Below are positions 1-7,926 of a stretch of DNA of 64,000 nt, in pieces. The position numbers and the translations under genes are program-made. How positions within the stretch are numbered: the first letter of the stretch is position 1; every line of letters starts with the position of its first letter. Below the pieces are notes generated by a model. It was not told the origin of the DNA. It searched no databases and worked only from the letters and a program-made list of their open reading frames with translations. The DNA comes from Sphingopyxis sp. OAS728 (GTDB lineage: Bacteria; Pseudomonadota; Alphaproteobacteria; Sphingomonadales; Sphingomonadaceae), in contig NZ_JADBDT010000001.1 of the NCBI RefSeq assembly GCF_014873485.1, forward strand, positions 2,666,001-2,730,000. The letters run 5' to 3'.

Positions 1-19
1 CCGGCGGCCGAACGACGAT

Positions 20-208
20 GTGAAGCATTTTCATCTTACGGAGGAACTCGCCCACGAAATTTCCGATGCTAGGCAGGAGGAGCGGTTGTTTGCCGCGCTT
101 GCACATGCTGCAGGGCGCATGGGGTTCGATCATTTCGCGCTATCGTTCGACCGGCGCGGCGGTAGCGAACGGGGTTCGATGCTCGTGCACAATTATCCCG
201 GCGCTTGG
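20..208 (+). pseudogene. LuxR-type autoinducer-binding domain, 3'-truncated remnant
   Basis: An open frame starts with GTG at 20. About 63 residues resemble the N-terminus of LuxR-family quorum-sensing regulators (acyl-homoserine-lactone binding domain), with the stretches RMGFDHFALSFD and LVHNYPGAW. After the tryptophan the similarity stops and the frame reads into DNA antisense to a ParB-like fragment. The rest of the ligand domain and the whole helix-turn-helix are missing, so no function is expected. The window begins just upstream, so the promoter region is not visible. Assignment to the LuxR family is by pattern only. It could also be an orphan ligand-binding fragment, but the abrupt junction argues for a deletion or rearrangement. 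Confidence 0.5.
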
Positions 209-526
209 ACGCGCTTGTCCGAGGCGCGCACCCTGTCCTCGGTCAGCCGCGCGCGAATGAACCAGGGCTGCTGGGTCGTCCTCGATTGCAGCATCTCCCA
301 GACCTGTTCCTGCCGCGCATGGTCGCTCGCGACCGAGAAGGCCATGAGTTGTTCGAGCGTCATGCCGTCCTCGGCATAGACCTCGTGCAGCTTGGGCGAG
401 ACCGACGCGAGCTTGAGGCGCTGCTTCACCACCGCCGGGGGTGACCATGAACGTCGCGGCGATCGTCTCGATGTCGCTCCCCTGACCGACGAGCTTCTGC
501 ATCGAGCGGAACTGGTCGAGCGGATG
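209..526 (-). pseudogene. ParB/RepB/Spo0J-like partition protein fragment with a frameshift
   Basis: Read on the minus strand, the frame from 526 gives HPLDQFRSMQKLV and IETIAATFMVTP. The similarity then continues one frame over as AVVKQRLKLASVSPKLHEVY, MTLEQLMAFSV, DHARQEQVWEML and LTEDRVRASDKR. This order matches the central DNA-binding region of large ParB-like proteins carried on plasmids and integrative elements. The frame change falls at a run of five C (minus strand) at 437-441; removing one C restores one continuous reading frame. Both ends of the gene are missing. It is a dead fragment, adjoining another dead fragment (LuxR-like), which suggests remains of mobile DNA. Confidence 0.72.
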
Positions 527-932
527 ACCTCGCGCAGCGGCATAATGGCGACAACGCGGCGCAGCGCTTCGATTTCCGGGACCCATCGCCTGCCATTTGC
601 GGCGAAAAATCCGTCTCACGTAACGCGGGCGTTCGACGACTAGATTGGCGTCGTCACCAGTGACTGGCGTCTGTTAATGTCGGCGACGGCGGCAGTTTCA
701 TAATCCAGCGTCTGGCAATCGGGCGACAGACTGGCCTCCAGCTCCGTCGACGAGCGAAACTCGGTTCGGCGCGATTCACCGCTGCCTAAATCCAAGAGAC
801 TTTTGACGATAAAATTTTAGATGCCGCGGCGACCGAGAATGGGCGCAGGAACGAATGAGGGAGCAATTGAGGGAGGAGGTCGAGCGACCAACCAATTTTA
901 TTGGTTAAAAACAACACGTTAAACAGAAGAAC
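527..932. other. Non-coding stretch between mobile-element debris and tRNA-Gln
   Basis: I see no convincing gene here. The DNA is locally less GC-rich than the rest of the window, especially around 795-925 (for example the patch AAAATTTTA near 810). A short dyad CCAGTGACTGG lies near 655-665. The stretch ends at the 3' end of a tRNA-Gln gene, a common integration target, and begins at a broken ParB-like gene. It is best read as leftover or degraded accessory DNA. Confidence 0.5.
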
Positions 933-1006
933 TGGATGCCCCGCGAGGATTCGAACCTCGATAGGCGGTATCAGAAACCGCAGTCTTACCATTAGACGAC
1001 AGGGCA
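933..1006 (-). tRNA. tRNA-Gln, anticodon CUG
   Basis: The minus strand folds into a full cloverleaf. The acceptor stem is TGCCCTG with CGGGGCA (one G-U pair). The D arm is GTCT/AGAC around AATGGTA. The anticodon stem is GCGGT/ACCGC with loop TTCTGAT, giving anticodon CTG. The variable loop is 4 nt and the T arm is CGAGG-TTCGAAT-CCTCG. CCA is encoded at 935-933. CTG reads CAG, so the identity is glutamine, supported by the U1-A72 pair. The base before CCA (936) is U, where bacterial tRNA-Gln usually has G. The 3' end faces the decayed region 1-932. Confidence 0.93.
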
Positions 1007-1161
1007 GCAGAGGCGGGCCCAATATGATTGCGCGGCCGCGCTGTCAAGGCCGCAGCGACGACCCGCACAAGTCCGCTTGCCCTGACGCATTTCGCCGCTA
1101 GCATCGCCGCATAACAAGAAGGGGGCCGCGCGCCCGCGCGGACACCCGAAGGAGTGGGTTG

Positions 1162-2457
1162 ATGCGTCATGTCGCGATCGTCGGGTCGGGCCCCGCGGGT
1201 TATTATACCGCCGAAACATTGCAGAAAGCGGACGATATCGCGGTCGACGTCATCGACCGCCTTCCCGTCCCTTACGGCCTGATCCGCACCGGGGTTGCGC
1301 CCGATCACCAGTCGATCAAGGCGGTGTCGCGCCGCTACGAGGGCACCGCACTCACCGACAATGTCCGCTTCGTCGGCCATGTCGCAGTCGGCACCGACGT
1401 GACGATCGACGAGCTGCTGACCCTTTATGACGCGGTCGTCCTTGCGACCGGGGCGCCCAACGACCGGCCGCTCGACATTCCCGGCGCCGATCTCACCGGG
1501 GTGATCGGCAGCGCGGCCTTCGTCGGCTGGTATAACGGCCACCCCGACTTCGCCGGGCTGAACCCGCCGCTCGATTCGCCCGGGGTCGCGGTGATCGGCA
1601 ACGGCAATGTCGCGCTCGACGTCGCGCGGATCCTCGCCAAGACGCGACAGGAATTTGCCGGCAGCGATATCGTCGCGCACGCGCGCGATGCGCTGGAGGC
1701 GAGCGCGGTGCGCCATATCCAGATCCTTGGTCGCCGCGGCCCGCACCAGATCGCGATGACGCCGAAGGAGCTCGGCGAACTGGGTCACCTCGAACGCGCC
1801 AGCCCCCGCGTCGATCCCGCCGACCTGCCGCCCGAGGGCGACGATGCGATGCTCGAACCCGGGATGCGCAAGTCGGTCACGCACCTGCGCAGCTTTGCCG
1901 CGAACCCCGTCGCCAAGCCGGTAACGATCGATTTCGATTTCTTCGCGATGCCCGTCGCGCTCGAAGGCGAAGACGGCCGCGTCCAGCGCGTGATCGTCGA
2001 ACGCACGAGGCTCGATGCCGACCTGACCAGCCACGGCACCGGCGAAACCTATGCGATCGACGCCGGCCTCGTCATCAGTTGCATCGGCTATCAGACCCCG
2101 CCGATCCCCGGCGTCCCGTACGAACATGGCCGCGGCCGCTTCGCCAACGACGACGGCCGGATCCTGCCCGGACTTTATGCGGTCGGCTGGGCGCGGCGCG
2201 GGCCGTCGGGAACGATCGGCACCAACAAGCCCGACGGCGCGCGCATCGGCGAGATGGTAATCGAGGATATCGGCCGCGGCGCGGGCAAGGCAGGGCGTCC
2301 GGCGCTCGACGCGCTGCTCGCCAGCCGCGGGGTCACCCCCGTCACCTTCCGCGACTGGCGCAAGATCGAGGAGGCCGAGGTCGCCGCCGCGCTCGACGGC
2401 AGCCCGCGCGAGAAATTCACCAGTATCGAGGCCATGCTCGCCGCGATCGGGCGGTGA
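1162..2457 (+). CDS. Ferredoxin/adrenodoxin-type NADP reductase (FAD-dependent)
   Basis: This 431-residue flavoprotein belongs to the adrenodoxin reductase / FprA group, which passes electrons between NADPH and a ferredoxin. The FAD dinucleotide motif GSGPAGYYTAE is at residues 8-18, followed by PVPYGLIRTGVAPDH, typical of this group. The NADP-side motif GNGNVALDVAR is near 147-157, and a C-terminal GPSGTIGTNKPDG segment closes the FAD site. ATG 1162 is preferred over TTG 1159 because GAAGGAG lies about 8 nt upstream. The next gene overlaps its stop (GTGA), so the two are probably co-transcribed. The physiological partner (ferredoxin, P450 or siderophore system) is not visible here. Length is normal for bacterial members. 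Confidence 0.88.
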   Translation: MRHVAIVGSGPAGYYTAETLQKADDIAVDVIDRLPVPYGLIRTGVAPDHQSIKAVSRRYEGTALTDNVRFVGHVAVGTDVTIDELLTLYDAVVLATGAPNDRPLDIPGADLTGVIGSAAFVGWYNGHPDFAGLNPPLDSPGVAVIGNGNVALDVARILAKTRQEFAGSDIVAHARDALEASAVRHIQILGRRGPHQIAMTPKELGELGHLERASPRVDPADLPPEGDDAMLEPGMRKSVTHLRSFAANPVAKPVTIDFDFFAMPVALEGEDGRVQRVIVERTRLDADLTSHGTGETYAIDAGLVISCIGYQTPPIPGVPYEHGRGRFANDDGRILPGLYAVGWARRGPSGTIGTNKPDGARIGEMVIEDIGRGAGKAGRPALDALLASRGVTPVTFRDWRKIEEAEVAAALDGSPREKFTSIEAMLAAIGR

Positions 2458-2864
2458 GCCCGAACCGGGTAGGTATTCGGGCGGCGCTGCGCTGGCTGCT
2501 CGCGATCGCTTATGTCTATGCGGGTTATCGCCACCTCGCGACCCCCGCGCCTTTCCTCGCGATCACCCCGGCATGGGTACCGCAGCCGAACTTCGTCGTC
2601 GCAGCGACCGGCATCGCCGAAATCGCGGGCGCGCTCGGATTGATGATCCCGGCGACGCGCAAGACCGCCGGCTGGGGCCTCGCGCTCTATGCCCTCTGCG
2701 TTTGGCCGGCGAACTTCCACCACGCGCTCGCCAATGTCGCGATCGGCGGCGAAACACTAAGCTGGTGGTACCACGGCCCGCGCCTCGCCGCGCAGCCGCT
2801 GATCATCTGGTGGGCGCTGTGGGCGGGCGGCGCGACCGACTGGCCGTTCCGCCGCCGCACCTGA
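2454..2864 (+). CDS. Small DoxX-like integral membrane protein
   Basis: This 136-residue protein has about four hydrophobic segments, including LRWLLAIAYVYAGYRHL near the N-terminus, FVVAATGIAEIAGALGLMI in the middle and LIIWWALWAGG near the C-terminus. The pattern of a first helix ending in AGYRHL, then AEIAGALGL, fits the DoxX/DoxD-like superfamily of small membrane proteins, whose roles are poorly known but often tied to redox or thiol stress. The start is GTG 2454, overlapping the stop of the NADP reductase by four bases (GTGA), so translation is probably coupled. The convergent dipeptidase gene ends 3 bp downstream. The family call is moderate and the function is unknown. Confidence 0.65.
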   Translation: MSPNRVGIRAALRWLLAIAYVYAGYRHLATPAPFLAITPAWVPQPNFVVAATGIAEIAGALGLMIPATRKTAGWGLALYALCVWPANFHHALANVAIGGETLSWWYHGPRLAAQPLIIWWALWAGGATDWPFRRRT

Positions 2865-2867
2865 TCC

Positions 2868-4124
2868 TTATTTCGCGACCGGCGTCTCGATCGGCGGCTG
2901 GCCCTTCTGGCTCGCCGCATAGGCCTCGACCGCCTTCAGCACGCGCAGCATATTGCCGCTCGAAATCTTCTCGAGCTCGGCCTGCGTATAGCCGCGCCGC
3001 GCGAGCTCGGCGAACAGCCGCGGATATCCGGTGACATCCTCGAGCCCGACCGGGGTCGCGTCCATCCCGTCATAATCGCCGCCGATCCCGATATGGTCGA
3101 CGCCGATCGTCTTCTTGATATGGTCGATATGGTCCGCCGCGATCCCGATCGGCGTCTGCGGCGCCGGGTTCGCTGCGTCCCACGCTTTCAGCGCCGGGGC
3201 GACGGCATCGGGATTGCCGACATACAGCGCATCGAGCCGCGCCTTCTCCGCCGTCCGCGACAGACCATGTGCGCGCAGCTTGGGGTCGAGGAAGGCGGCA
3301 TAGAGCACGACCATCACGACGCCGCCATTGGCCTTCACCGCAGGCAGCACGCTGTCGGGCACGTTGCGCGGATGATCGTTGACGCCGCGCACGCCCGAAT
3401 GGCTGAACATCACCGGCGCGTGCGAGACCTCGAGCGCATCCTTCATCGTCGCTTCGCTGACATGGCTCAGGTCGACGATCATGCCGATGCGGTTCATTTC
3501 GCGAACGACCTGCTTGCCGAAATCGGTCAGCCCGTCATGCTGCGGCGCGTCGGTCGCGCTGTCGGCCCATGGCGTGGTCTTGCCGTGAGTCAGCGTCATG
3601 TAGCGCGCGCCCATGCCATAAAGCTGGCGCAGCACGGCAAGCGACGATCCGATCGACTGGCCGCCCTCCATGCCAAGCATGCCGGCGACCTTGCCCGCCT
3701 TCATCTGGCTTTCGAGTTCGGCCGAAGTCGATGCAAAGCCAAGATCGTTCGGATAGCGCGCGATCAGCCGCTTCGCGACGTCGATCTGCTCGATCGTCTG
3801 CTGCACCGCCTCCTGCTCATTCGTGTTCGACGGCACATAGACCGACCAGAATTGCGCGCCGACATGCCCCTTGCGCAGCCGCTGGATGTCGGTGTGCATC
3901 ACCGTTCCGTCGGGCTTGGGTTTGGTGGTGTCGTTAAAATCGAAGCCGTTGATCATATTGCCGACCTGCCCGCGGAGTTCCCACGGCACGTCATTATGCC
4001 CGTCGAACACCGGCGCCTTCTTGAGCGCGGCTTCGGCAACCGCTTCGGGCGACTTTTGTGCCATGGCGGGAGTGGAGATCAGGGCGAGAGCGGCGAGGCC
4101 GGCGAGCAGGGTGGGCTTGTTCAT
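2868..4124 (-). CDS. Membrane dipeptidase, peptidase M19 family, exported
   Basis: This 418-residue zinc dipeptidase is of the renal dipeptidase (M19) family, which hydrolyses dipeptides and some beta-lactam-like bonds. It starts at ATG 4124 (MNKPTLLAGLAALAL) with a signal peptide ending at TPAMAQ, so it should act in the periplasm. Metal-ligand motifs are in order: H-x-D in FDGHNDVPW, the bridging Glu in GMEGGQSIGSS, His in VDLSHVSE and His in MFSHSGVRG. A late IGIGGDYDGMD segment is also characteristic. A second M19 gene lies at 49139-50320. Longer upstream starts exist but would bury the signal peptide. It converges on the DoxX-like gene with a 3-bp gap. Confidence 0.9.
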   Translation of the reverse strand: MNKPTLLAGLAALALISTPAMAQKSPEAVAEAALKKAPVFDGHNDVPWELRGQVGNMINGFDFNDTTKPKPDGTVMHTDIQRLRKGHVGAQFWSVYVPSNTNEQEAVQQTIEQIDVAKRLIARYPNDLGFASTSAELESQMKAGKVAGMLGMEGGQSIGSSLAVLRQLYGMGARYMTLTHGKTTPWADSATDAPQHDGLTDFGKQVVREMNRIGMIVDLSHVSEATMKDALEVSHAPVMFSHSGVRGVNDHPRNVPDSVLPAVKANGGVVMVVLYAAFLDPKLRAHGLSRTAEKARLDALYVGNPDAVAPALKAWDAANPAPQTPIGIAADHIDHIKKTIGVDHIGIGGDYDGMDATPVGLEDVTGYPRLFAELARRGYTQAELEKISSGNMLRVLKAVEAYAASQKGQPPIETPVAK

Positions 4125-4202
4125 GGCGCGCGACCTTAAGTCGTTGAGCGGACGGCGCAAGCCTCACTTGACGTACCCGTCAACGCCGCGCAGCATCGCG
4201 CC

Positions 4203-5378
4203 ATGACAGCCTTCGACGACTGGCGCGCCCGATCGCCCTATTATGACGAAACCCACGAAGCGTTGGCGCAGAGCGTGCGCCGCTTCGTCGCCCGCGAGAT
4301 TGCACCGCACATCGACCGCTGGGAAGCCGAAGGCGAACTGCCGCGCGAACTGCACAGGAAAGCCGCAGAGGCCGGCATCCTCGGCCTCCGTTATCCCGAA
4401 CAATATGGCGGGCACAGCGAGGGCTTCGACAATTTCCACGGCCTCGTGCTGACCGAAGAGCTTGCCGCGGTCGGCGCCGGCGGGCTTGGCGCGTCGCTGA
4501 TGACGCACGGCATCGGCCTCCCCCCGATCCTTGCATTAGGCTCGGAGGAACTGAAGCAGCGCGTCGCGCCGCCCGTGCTCGCGGGCGACAAGATCATCGC
4601 GCTCGGCATCACCGAAGCCGGCGGCGGCAGCGACGTCGCCAACTTGAAAACCACCGCAGTTCGCGACGGCGACCATTATGTCGTCAACGGCGGCAAGATG
4701 TTCATCACCAGCGGCATGCGCGCCGACTGGCTAACCTGCGCCGTGCGCACCGGCGGGCCGGGGGCGGCGGGCATCTCGCTCCTCCTGATCGACATGGCGA
4801 GCCCCGGGGTCGAACGCACACGGCTCGACAAGATGGGCTGGCGCTGCAGCGACACCGCCGCGATCCATTTCAGCGACGTCCGCGTTCCCGCCGAAAACCT
4901 CATCGGCCCCGAGAATGGCGGCTTCATCGGCATCATGCGCAATTTCAACAGCGAACGGCTCGGCATGGCGATGGGCTGCTGCGCCTACGCCCGCGTCGCG
5001 ATGGCCGAAGCCGCCGAATGGGCGCAAAGCCGCGAGACCTTCGGCAAGCCGCTCGTCGGCCACCAGTCGATCCGTATCAAGCTCGCCGACATGGAGCGCC
5101 AGATCGAGACGACGCAGGCATGGGTCGACCTCTGCGCCTGGCAGGTCAAAACCGGCAAGGACCGCCCCGCCGACTTCGCGATGCTCAAGGTACAGGCAAC
5201 GCGGATGCTCGAAGCCGTCGCGCGCGAGGCCGCGCAGATACTGGGCGGCGCAAGCTATATCACCGGCAGCAAGGTCGAACGCATCTACCGCGAGGTCCGT
5301 GTCAACGCGATCGGCGGCGGCAGCGAGGAAATCATGCTCGACCTCGCGGGCCGGCAGTTGTTCGGCGGCAAGCGCTAA
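4203..5378 (+). CDS. Acyl-CoA dehydrogenase
   Basis: This 391-residue flavoenzyme of the acyl-CoA dehydrogenase family oxidises acyl-CoA to the trans-2-enoyl-CoA, probably in fatty-acid or branched-chain acid breakdown. The N-terminal helical domain begins with DETHEALAQSVRRFVARE. The FAD/substrate motif LGITEAGGGSDVANLKT is near residue 138, the beta-domain has GGKMFITSG, and the C-terminal catalytic region is RVNAIGGGSEEIMLDLAGRQ. Substrate class cannot be told from sequence; the form resembles long-chain or citronellyl-type members. It is monocistronic in appearance and converges on the ArsR gene with a 4-nt overlap of stop codons (CTAA at 5375-5378). Confidence 0.9.
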   Translation: MTAFDDWRARSPYYDETHEALAQSVRRFVAREIAPHIDRWEAEGELPRELHRKAAEAGILGLRYPEQYGGHSEGFDNFHGLVLTEELAAVGAGGLGASLMTHGIGLPPILALGSEELKQRVAPPVLAGDKIIALGITEAGGGSDVANLKTTAVRDGDHYVVNGGKMFITSGMRADWLTCAVRTGGPGAAGISLLLIDMASPGVERTRLDKMGWRCSDTAAIHFSDVRVPAENLIGPENGGFIGIMRNFNSERLGMAMGCCAYARVAMAEAAEWAQSRETFGKPLVGHQSIRIKLADMERQIETTQAWVDLCAWQVKTGKDRPADFAMLKVQATRMLEAVAREAAQILGGASYITGSKVERIYREVRVNAIGGGSEEIMLDLAGRQLFGGKR

Positions 5379-5692
5379 CCCTCGTCGCGCCGCTTGTCGG
5401 CCAGCGCGCGCGATTCGGCCTTCAGCGGGCGTGATACCGGGCAGACTTCCTGCACATAGCCGTTGAGCACATTGGTAAGCGCTTCGGGGACGAGGCGGTA
5501 AAAGACGAACTGACCGCGCTTCTCGCTGGTGATCAGCCCTGCATTTTCAAGCACCGACAGATGCTGCGATACCGCCGGTTTACTCATTTCGAAGCGCCCG
5601 GCGATGTCGCCGGCGCTCAGTTCGGCGTGCGCCAGATAGGCAAGAATCTTGCGCCGCGGCGTCGACGCCAATGCCTGAAAAACCCGTTCCAT
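5375..5692 (-). CDS. ArsR-family winged-helix repressor
   Basis: This 105-residue regulator begins MERVFQALASTPRRKILAYL, the classic ArsR/SmtB opening. The recognition helix is EMSKPAVSQHLSVLENAGL, followed by a wing SEKRGQFVFYRL. I do not see the metal-binding ELCVCDL box, so it is probably a non-metal ArsR, like the SdpR group. The C-terminus is short and charged. It is divergent from the desaturase at 5781, and a 14-nt perfect palindrome (5741-5754) sits between them. Inference: it autoregulates and controls the desaturase. The start at 5692 is chosen because the family profile begins there; the upstream in-frame extension reads through the intergenic region. Confidence 0.88.
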   Translation of the reverse strand: MERVFQALASTPRRKILAYLAHAELSAGDIAGRFEMSKPAVSQHLSVLENAGLITSEKRGQFVFYRLVPEALTNVLNGYVQEVCPVSRPLKAESRALADKRRDEG

Positions 5693-5740
5693 CTTCCCAA
5701 AATGGGGACCGCAACCCGACTTGACAAGCAATAATTTATT

Positions 5741-5754
5741 TAAGTAATTACTTA
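5741..5754. promoter_or_regulatory. Palindromic putative ArsR operator in divergent promoter region
   Basis: TAAGTAATTACTTA is a perfect 14-nt palindrome. It stands in an AT-rich island between the ArsR gene (start 5692, minus) and the desaturase gene (start 5781, plus), the only AT-rich stretch in several kilobases. Location, symmetry and size fit a dimeric winged-helix repressor site. No binding data are available from sequence, so the assignment is inference. Confidence 0.55.
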
Positions 5755-5780
5755 TTTTCTTTCGAATGAGGAGTTGGGCG

Positions 5781-6740
5781 ATGCGAAGCGATGATGATCC
5801 CCATGCCGTCAATTTCCTGGTCGACGAGGCGGGGCCCGATCCGCGCATCGGGCAGGTCCGCGCCGATGCGCCCAGTATCGTCTGGAACGGCGGCATGGCG
5901 GCGACTGCGCTGCTCGCGGGCCCCTTCTTCGCCACCCCCTCCGCGATCCTGCTCTTTTTCGTCGCCACCGGCGCCGCGCTGCTGCTCGGCCACAGCGTCG
6001 GCTATCACCGCATGATGATCCACGGCAGCTTTGCCGCGCCGCACTGGCTGGCCCGCACGCTCGTCTGGTTTGGCGCCTTCGTCGGCATGGCGGGGCCCTA
6101 TGGCATCATCCGTGCGCACGACACACGCGACTGGGCGCAGCGACAGGCCGATTGCCACCCTTTCCTCGCGCACAGGACGCACATCCTCCGCGACGCGTGG
6201 TGGCAAATCTATTGCCGGCTCGACCTCGACCACCCGCCGCGCTTCGATTTCGCCGAACTCGACCGCGACCCCTTCTATCGTTGGCTTGAAGCGACCTGGC
6301 GCTGGCAACAACTCCCCGTCGCGCTGCTTTTCTTCGCGATCGGTGGCTGGGGCTGGGTCGTCTGGGGCGTCGCGGCACGCGTGGCCATCGCGAATCACGG
6401 CCATTGGCTGGTCGGTCATCTCGCGCACAATCGCGGGCCCCAACACTGGACCATCAACGCGCACGGCGTACAGGCCTTCGACGTCCCTTGGGCGGCGATC
6501 CCAACGATGGGCGAGGCGTGGCATAACAATCACCACGCCTATCCCGGCTCTGCGCGGATCGGCCTCCATCCCGGCCAAAGCGACTGGGGATATGCCTTCA
6601 TCCGCCTGTGCGAGCGGCTCAATTTGATGTGGGAGGTACGGACGCCCGATACGATGGGCACACGTCCCGGGCTTTCCAAGGTGGCTCGACAGGAGCGGGA
6701 CATCGCGGCACATTCGCGGCATGGAAACGCAATCACATAG
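5781..6740 (+). CDS. Membrane fatty-acid (acyl-CoA delta-9 type) desaturase
   Basis: This 319-residue di-iron membrane desaturase is expected to introduce a double bond into acyl chains and adjust membrane fluidity. His box 1 is GHSVGYHRMMIHG and His box 3 is EAWHNNHHAYP, both canonical. The region of box 2 reads RAHDTRDWAQRQADCHP rather than the usual HRxHH, so the family's middle box is altered. A further possible ligand pair is in NHGHWLVGHLAHN. Hydrophobic helices flank the boxes. The start at ATG 5781 has GAGGAG 7 nt upstream; an in-frame ATG at 5766 would place that site inside the gene. It is divergent from an ArsR gene. Its 3' end overlaps the amidohydrolase gene by 20 nt. Confidence 0.82.
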   Translation: MRSDDDPHAVNFLVDEAGPDPRIGQVRADAPSIVWNGGMAATALLAGPFFATPSAILLFFVATGAALLLGHSVGYHRMMIHGSFAAPHWLARTLVWFGAFVGMAGPYGIIRAHDTRDWAQRQADCHPFLAHRTHILRDAWWQIYCRLDLDHPPRFDFAELDRDPFYRWLEATWRWQQLPVALLFFAIGGWGWVVWGVAARVAIANHGHWLVGHLAHNRGPQHWTINAHGVQAFDVPWAAIPTMGEAWHNNHHAYPGSARIGLHPGQSDWGYAFIRLCERLNLMWEVRTPDTMGTRPGLSKVARQERDIAAHSRHGNAIT

Positions 6741-7926
6741 CTGGCCCGTCGAGGCCGAAACACTCCTCGACGACCTCGTCGACCTCCGCCGCGCCATCCA
6801 CCGCGAGCCCGAACTGGGCCTGCAGAACCCGAAGACGCTCGCGAAGATCAAGGACGCGCTTGCCGGCCTCCCGCTCGAATTTCGCGAAGGGCCCTCGACC
6901 ACCGGGCTGATCGCGATCCTGCGCGGTCCAGCGAACGGCCGCACGGTGCTACTGCGCGGCGACATGGATGCGCTGCCCTTGCTTGAGGAGACCGGGCTCG
7001 ATTTTACCTCCGAGATCAGCGGCGCGATGCACGCCTGCGGGCACGATACGCATGTCGCGATGCTCGTCGGCGCGGCGAAACTGCTCTGCGCCGCGCGCGA
7101 CCGCCTGCCCGGCACCGTGATGTTCATGTTCCAGCCGGGCGAGGAAGGCCATCATGGCGCGCGCTTCATGCTCGACGACGGGATCATCGATCCGTTGCCC
7201 GACGCCGCCTTCGCGCTCCACATCATGCCCAACGCGCCGCACGGCATCTTTGCCGGGCGTGCTGGCCCGCTGCTTGCTTCGTCCGATGTGCTGAACATTA
7301 CCGTCAAGGGCGCCGGAGGACACGCGTCCATGCCGCAAGACGCCATCGACCCGATCCCGGTCGCCTGTGCGATCGTCACCGCGATCCAGACGATGGTCAC
7401 GCGCCGCATCTCGGTCTTCGACCCCGCGGTCGTGACCATCGCAAAAATCGCCGCGGGAACGACGAACAATATCATCCCCGAGACCGCAGAGATGCAGGGC
7501 ACGATCCGCACCCTGTCGCCCGAACGCCGCGCAATGGTCGCGCGCGAGTTGAAGCGTCTCGCCCCCGCGATCGCCGAGGCGCATGGCTGCACCGCCGAGG
7601 TCGAGATTGTCGAGGGCTTCCCCGTCACCGTCTGCGACGCGCGCGCCGTGACGTTCGGCCAGTCGGTCGTCGAAGAGACGTTCGGCGAGGAAGCCTGGCT
7701 CACGATGGACAATCCGGTGATGGGCGCCGAGGATTTCTCCTACGTCCTCGAAAAAGTCCCCGGCGCGATGTTCTGGCTCGGCGCGAGCGAGGCGGGCAGC
7801 GACTGGCGCCAGTGCTGCGGGCTCCACTCGAACCATATGGTGCTCGACGAGAGCGTGATGGCGCGCGGCGCCGCCTTGCACGCCGCACTCGCCGAACGCT
7901 TCCTCAACGAAGGATTCAACGCATGA
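6721..7926 (+). CDS. M20-family amidohydrolase (hippurate hydrolase / aminoacylase-like)
   Basis: This 401-residue zinc amidohydrolase removes acyl groups from N-acyl amino acids or similar amides. Markers are DLRRAIHREPELG at the N-terminus, LLRGDMDALPLLEETGLDF, the metal motif MHACGHDTHVAML, the catalytic Glu pair in FQPGEEGHHGARFML, the dimerisation-domain GAGGHASMPQDAIDPI, and the late ligand region NPVMGAEDFSYVL. Length and order match the M20D group (IAA-amino acid or hippurate hydrolases). The start overlaps the end of the desaturase gene by 20 nt, and its stop overlaps the next ATG (ATGA). The three genes may be one transcript. Substrate is unknown. Confidence 0.9.
   Translation: METQSHSWPVEAETLLDDLVDLRRAIHREPELGLQNPKTLAKIKDALAGLPLEFREGPSTTGLIAILRGPANGRTVLLRGDMDALPLLEETGLDFTSEISGAMHACGHDTHVAMLVGAAKLLCAARDRLPGTVMFMFQPGEEGHHGARFMLDDGIIDPLPDAAFALHIMPNAPHGIFAGRAGPLLASSDVLNITVKGAGGHASMPQDAIDPIPVACAIVTAIQTMVTRRISVFDPAVVTIAKIAAGTTNNIIPETAEMQGTIRTLSPERRAMVARELKRLAPAIAEAHGCTAEVEIVEGFPVTVCDARAVTFGQSVVEETFGEEAWLTMDNPVMGAEDFSYVLEKVPGAMFWLGASEAGSDWRQCCGLHSNHMVLDESVMARGAALHAALAERFLNEGFNA

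Noticed and set aside
919..2127. A 402-codon minus-strand frame through the tRNA-Gln region
   Set aside because: It covers a tRNA and the antisense of a flavoprotein with clear motifs; it has no recognisable domain.
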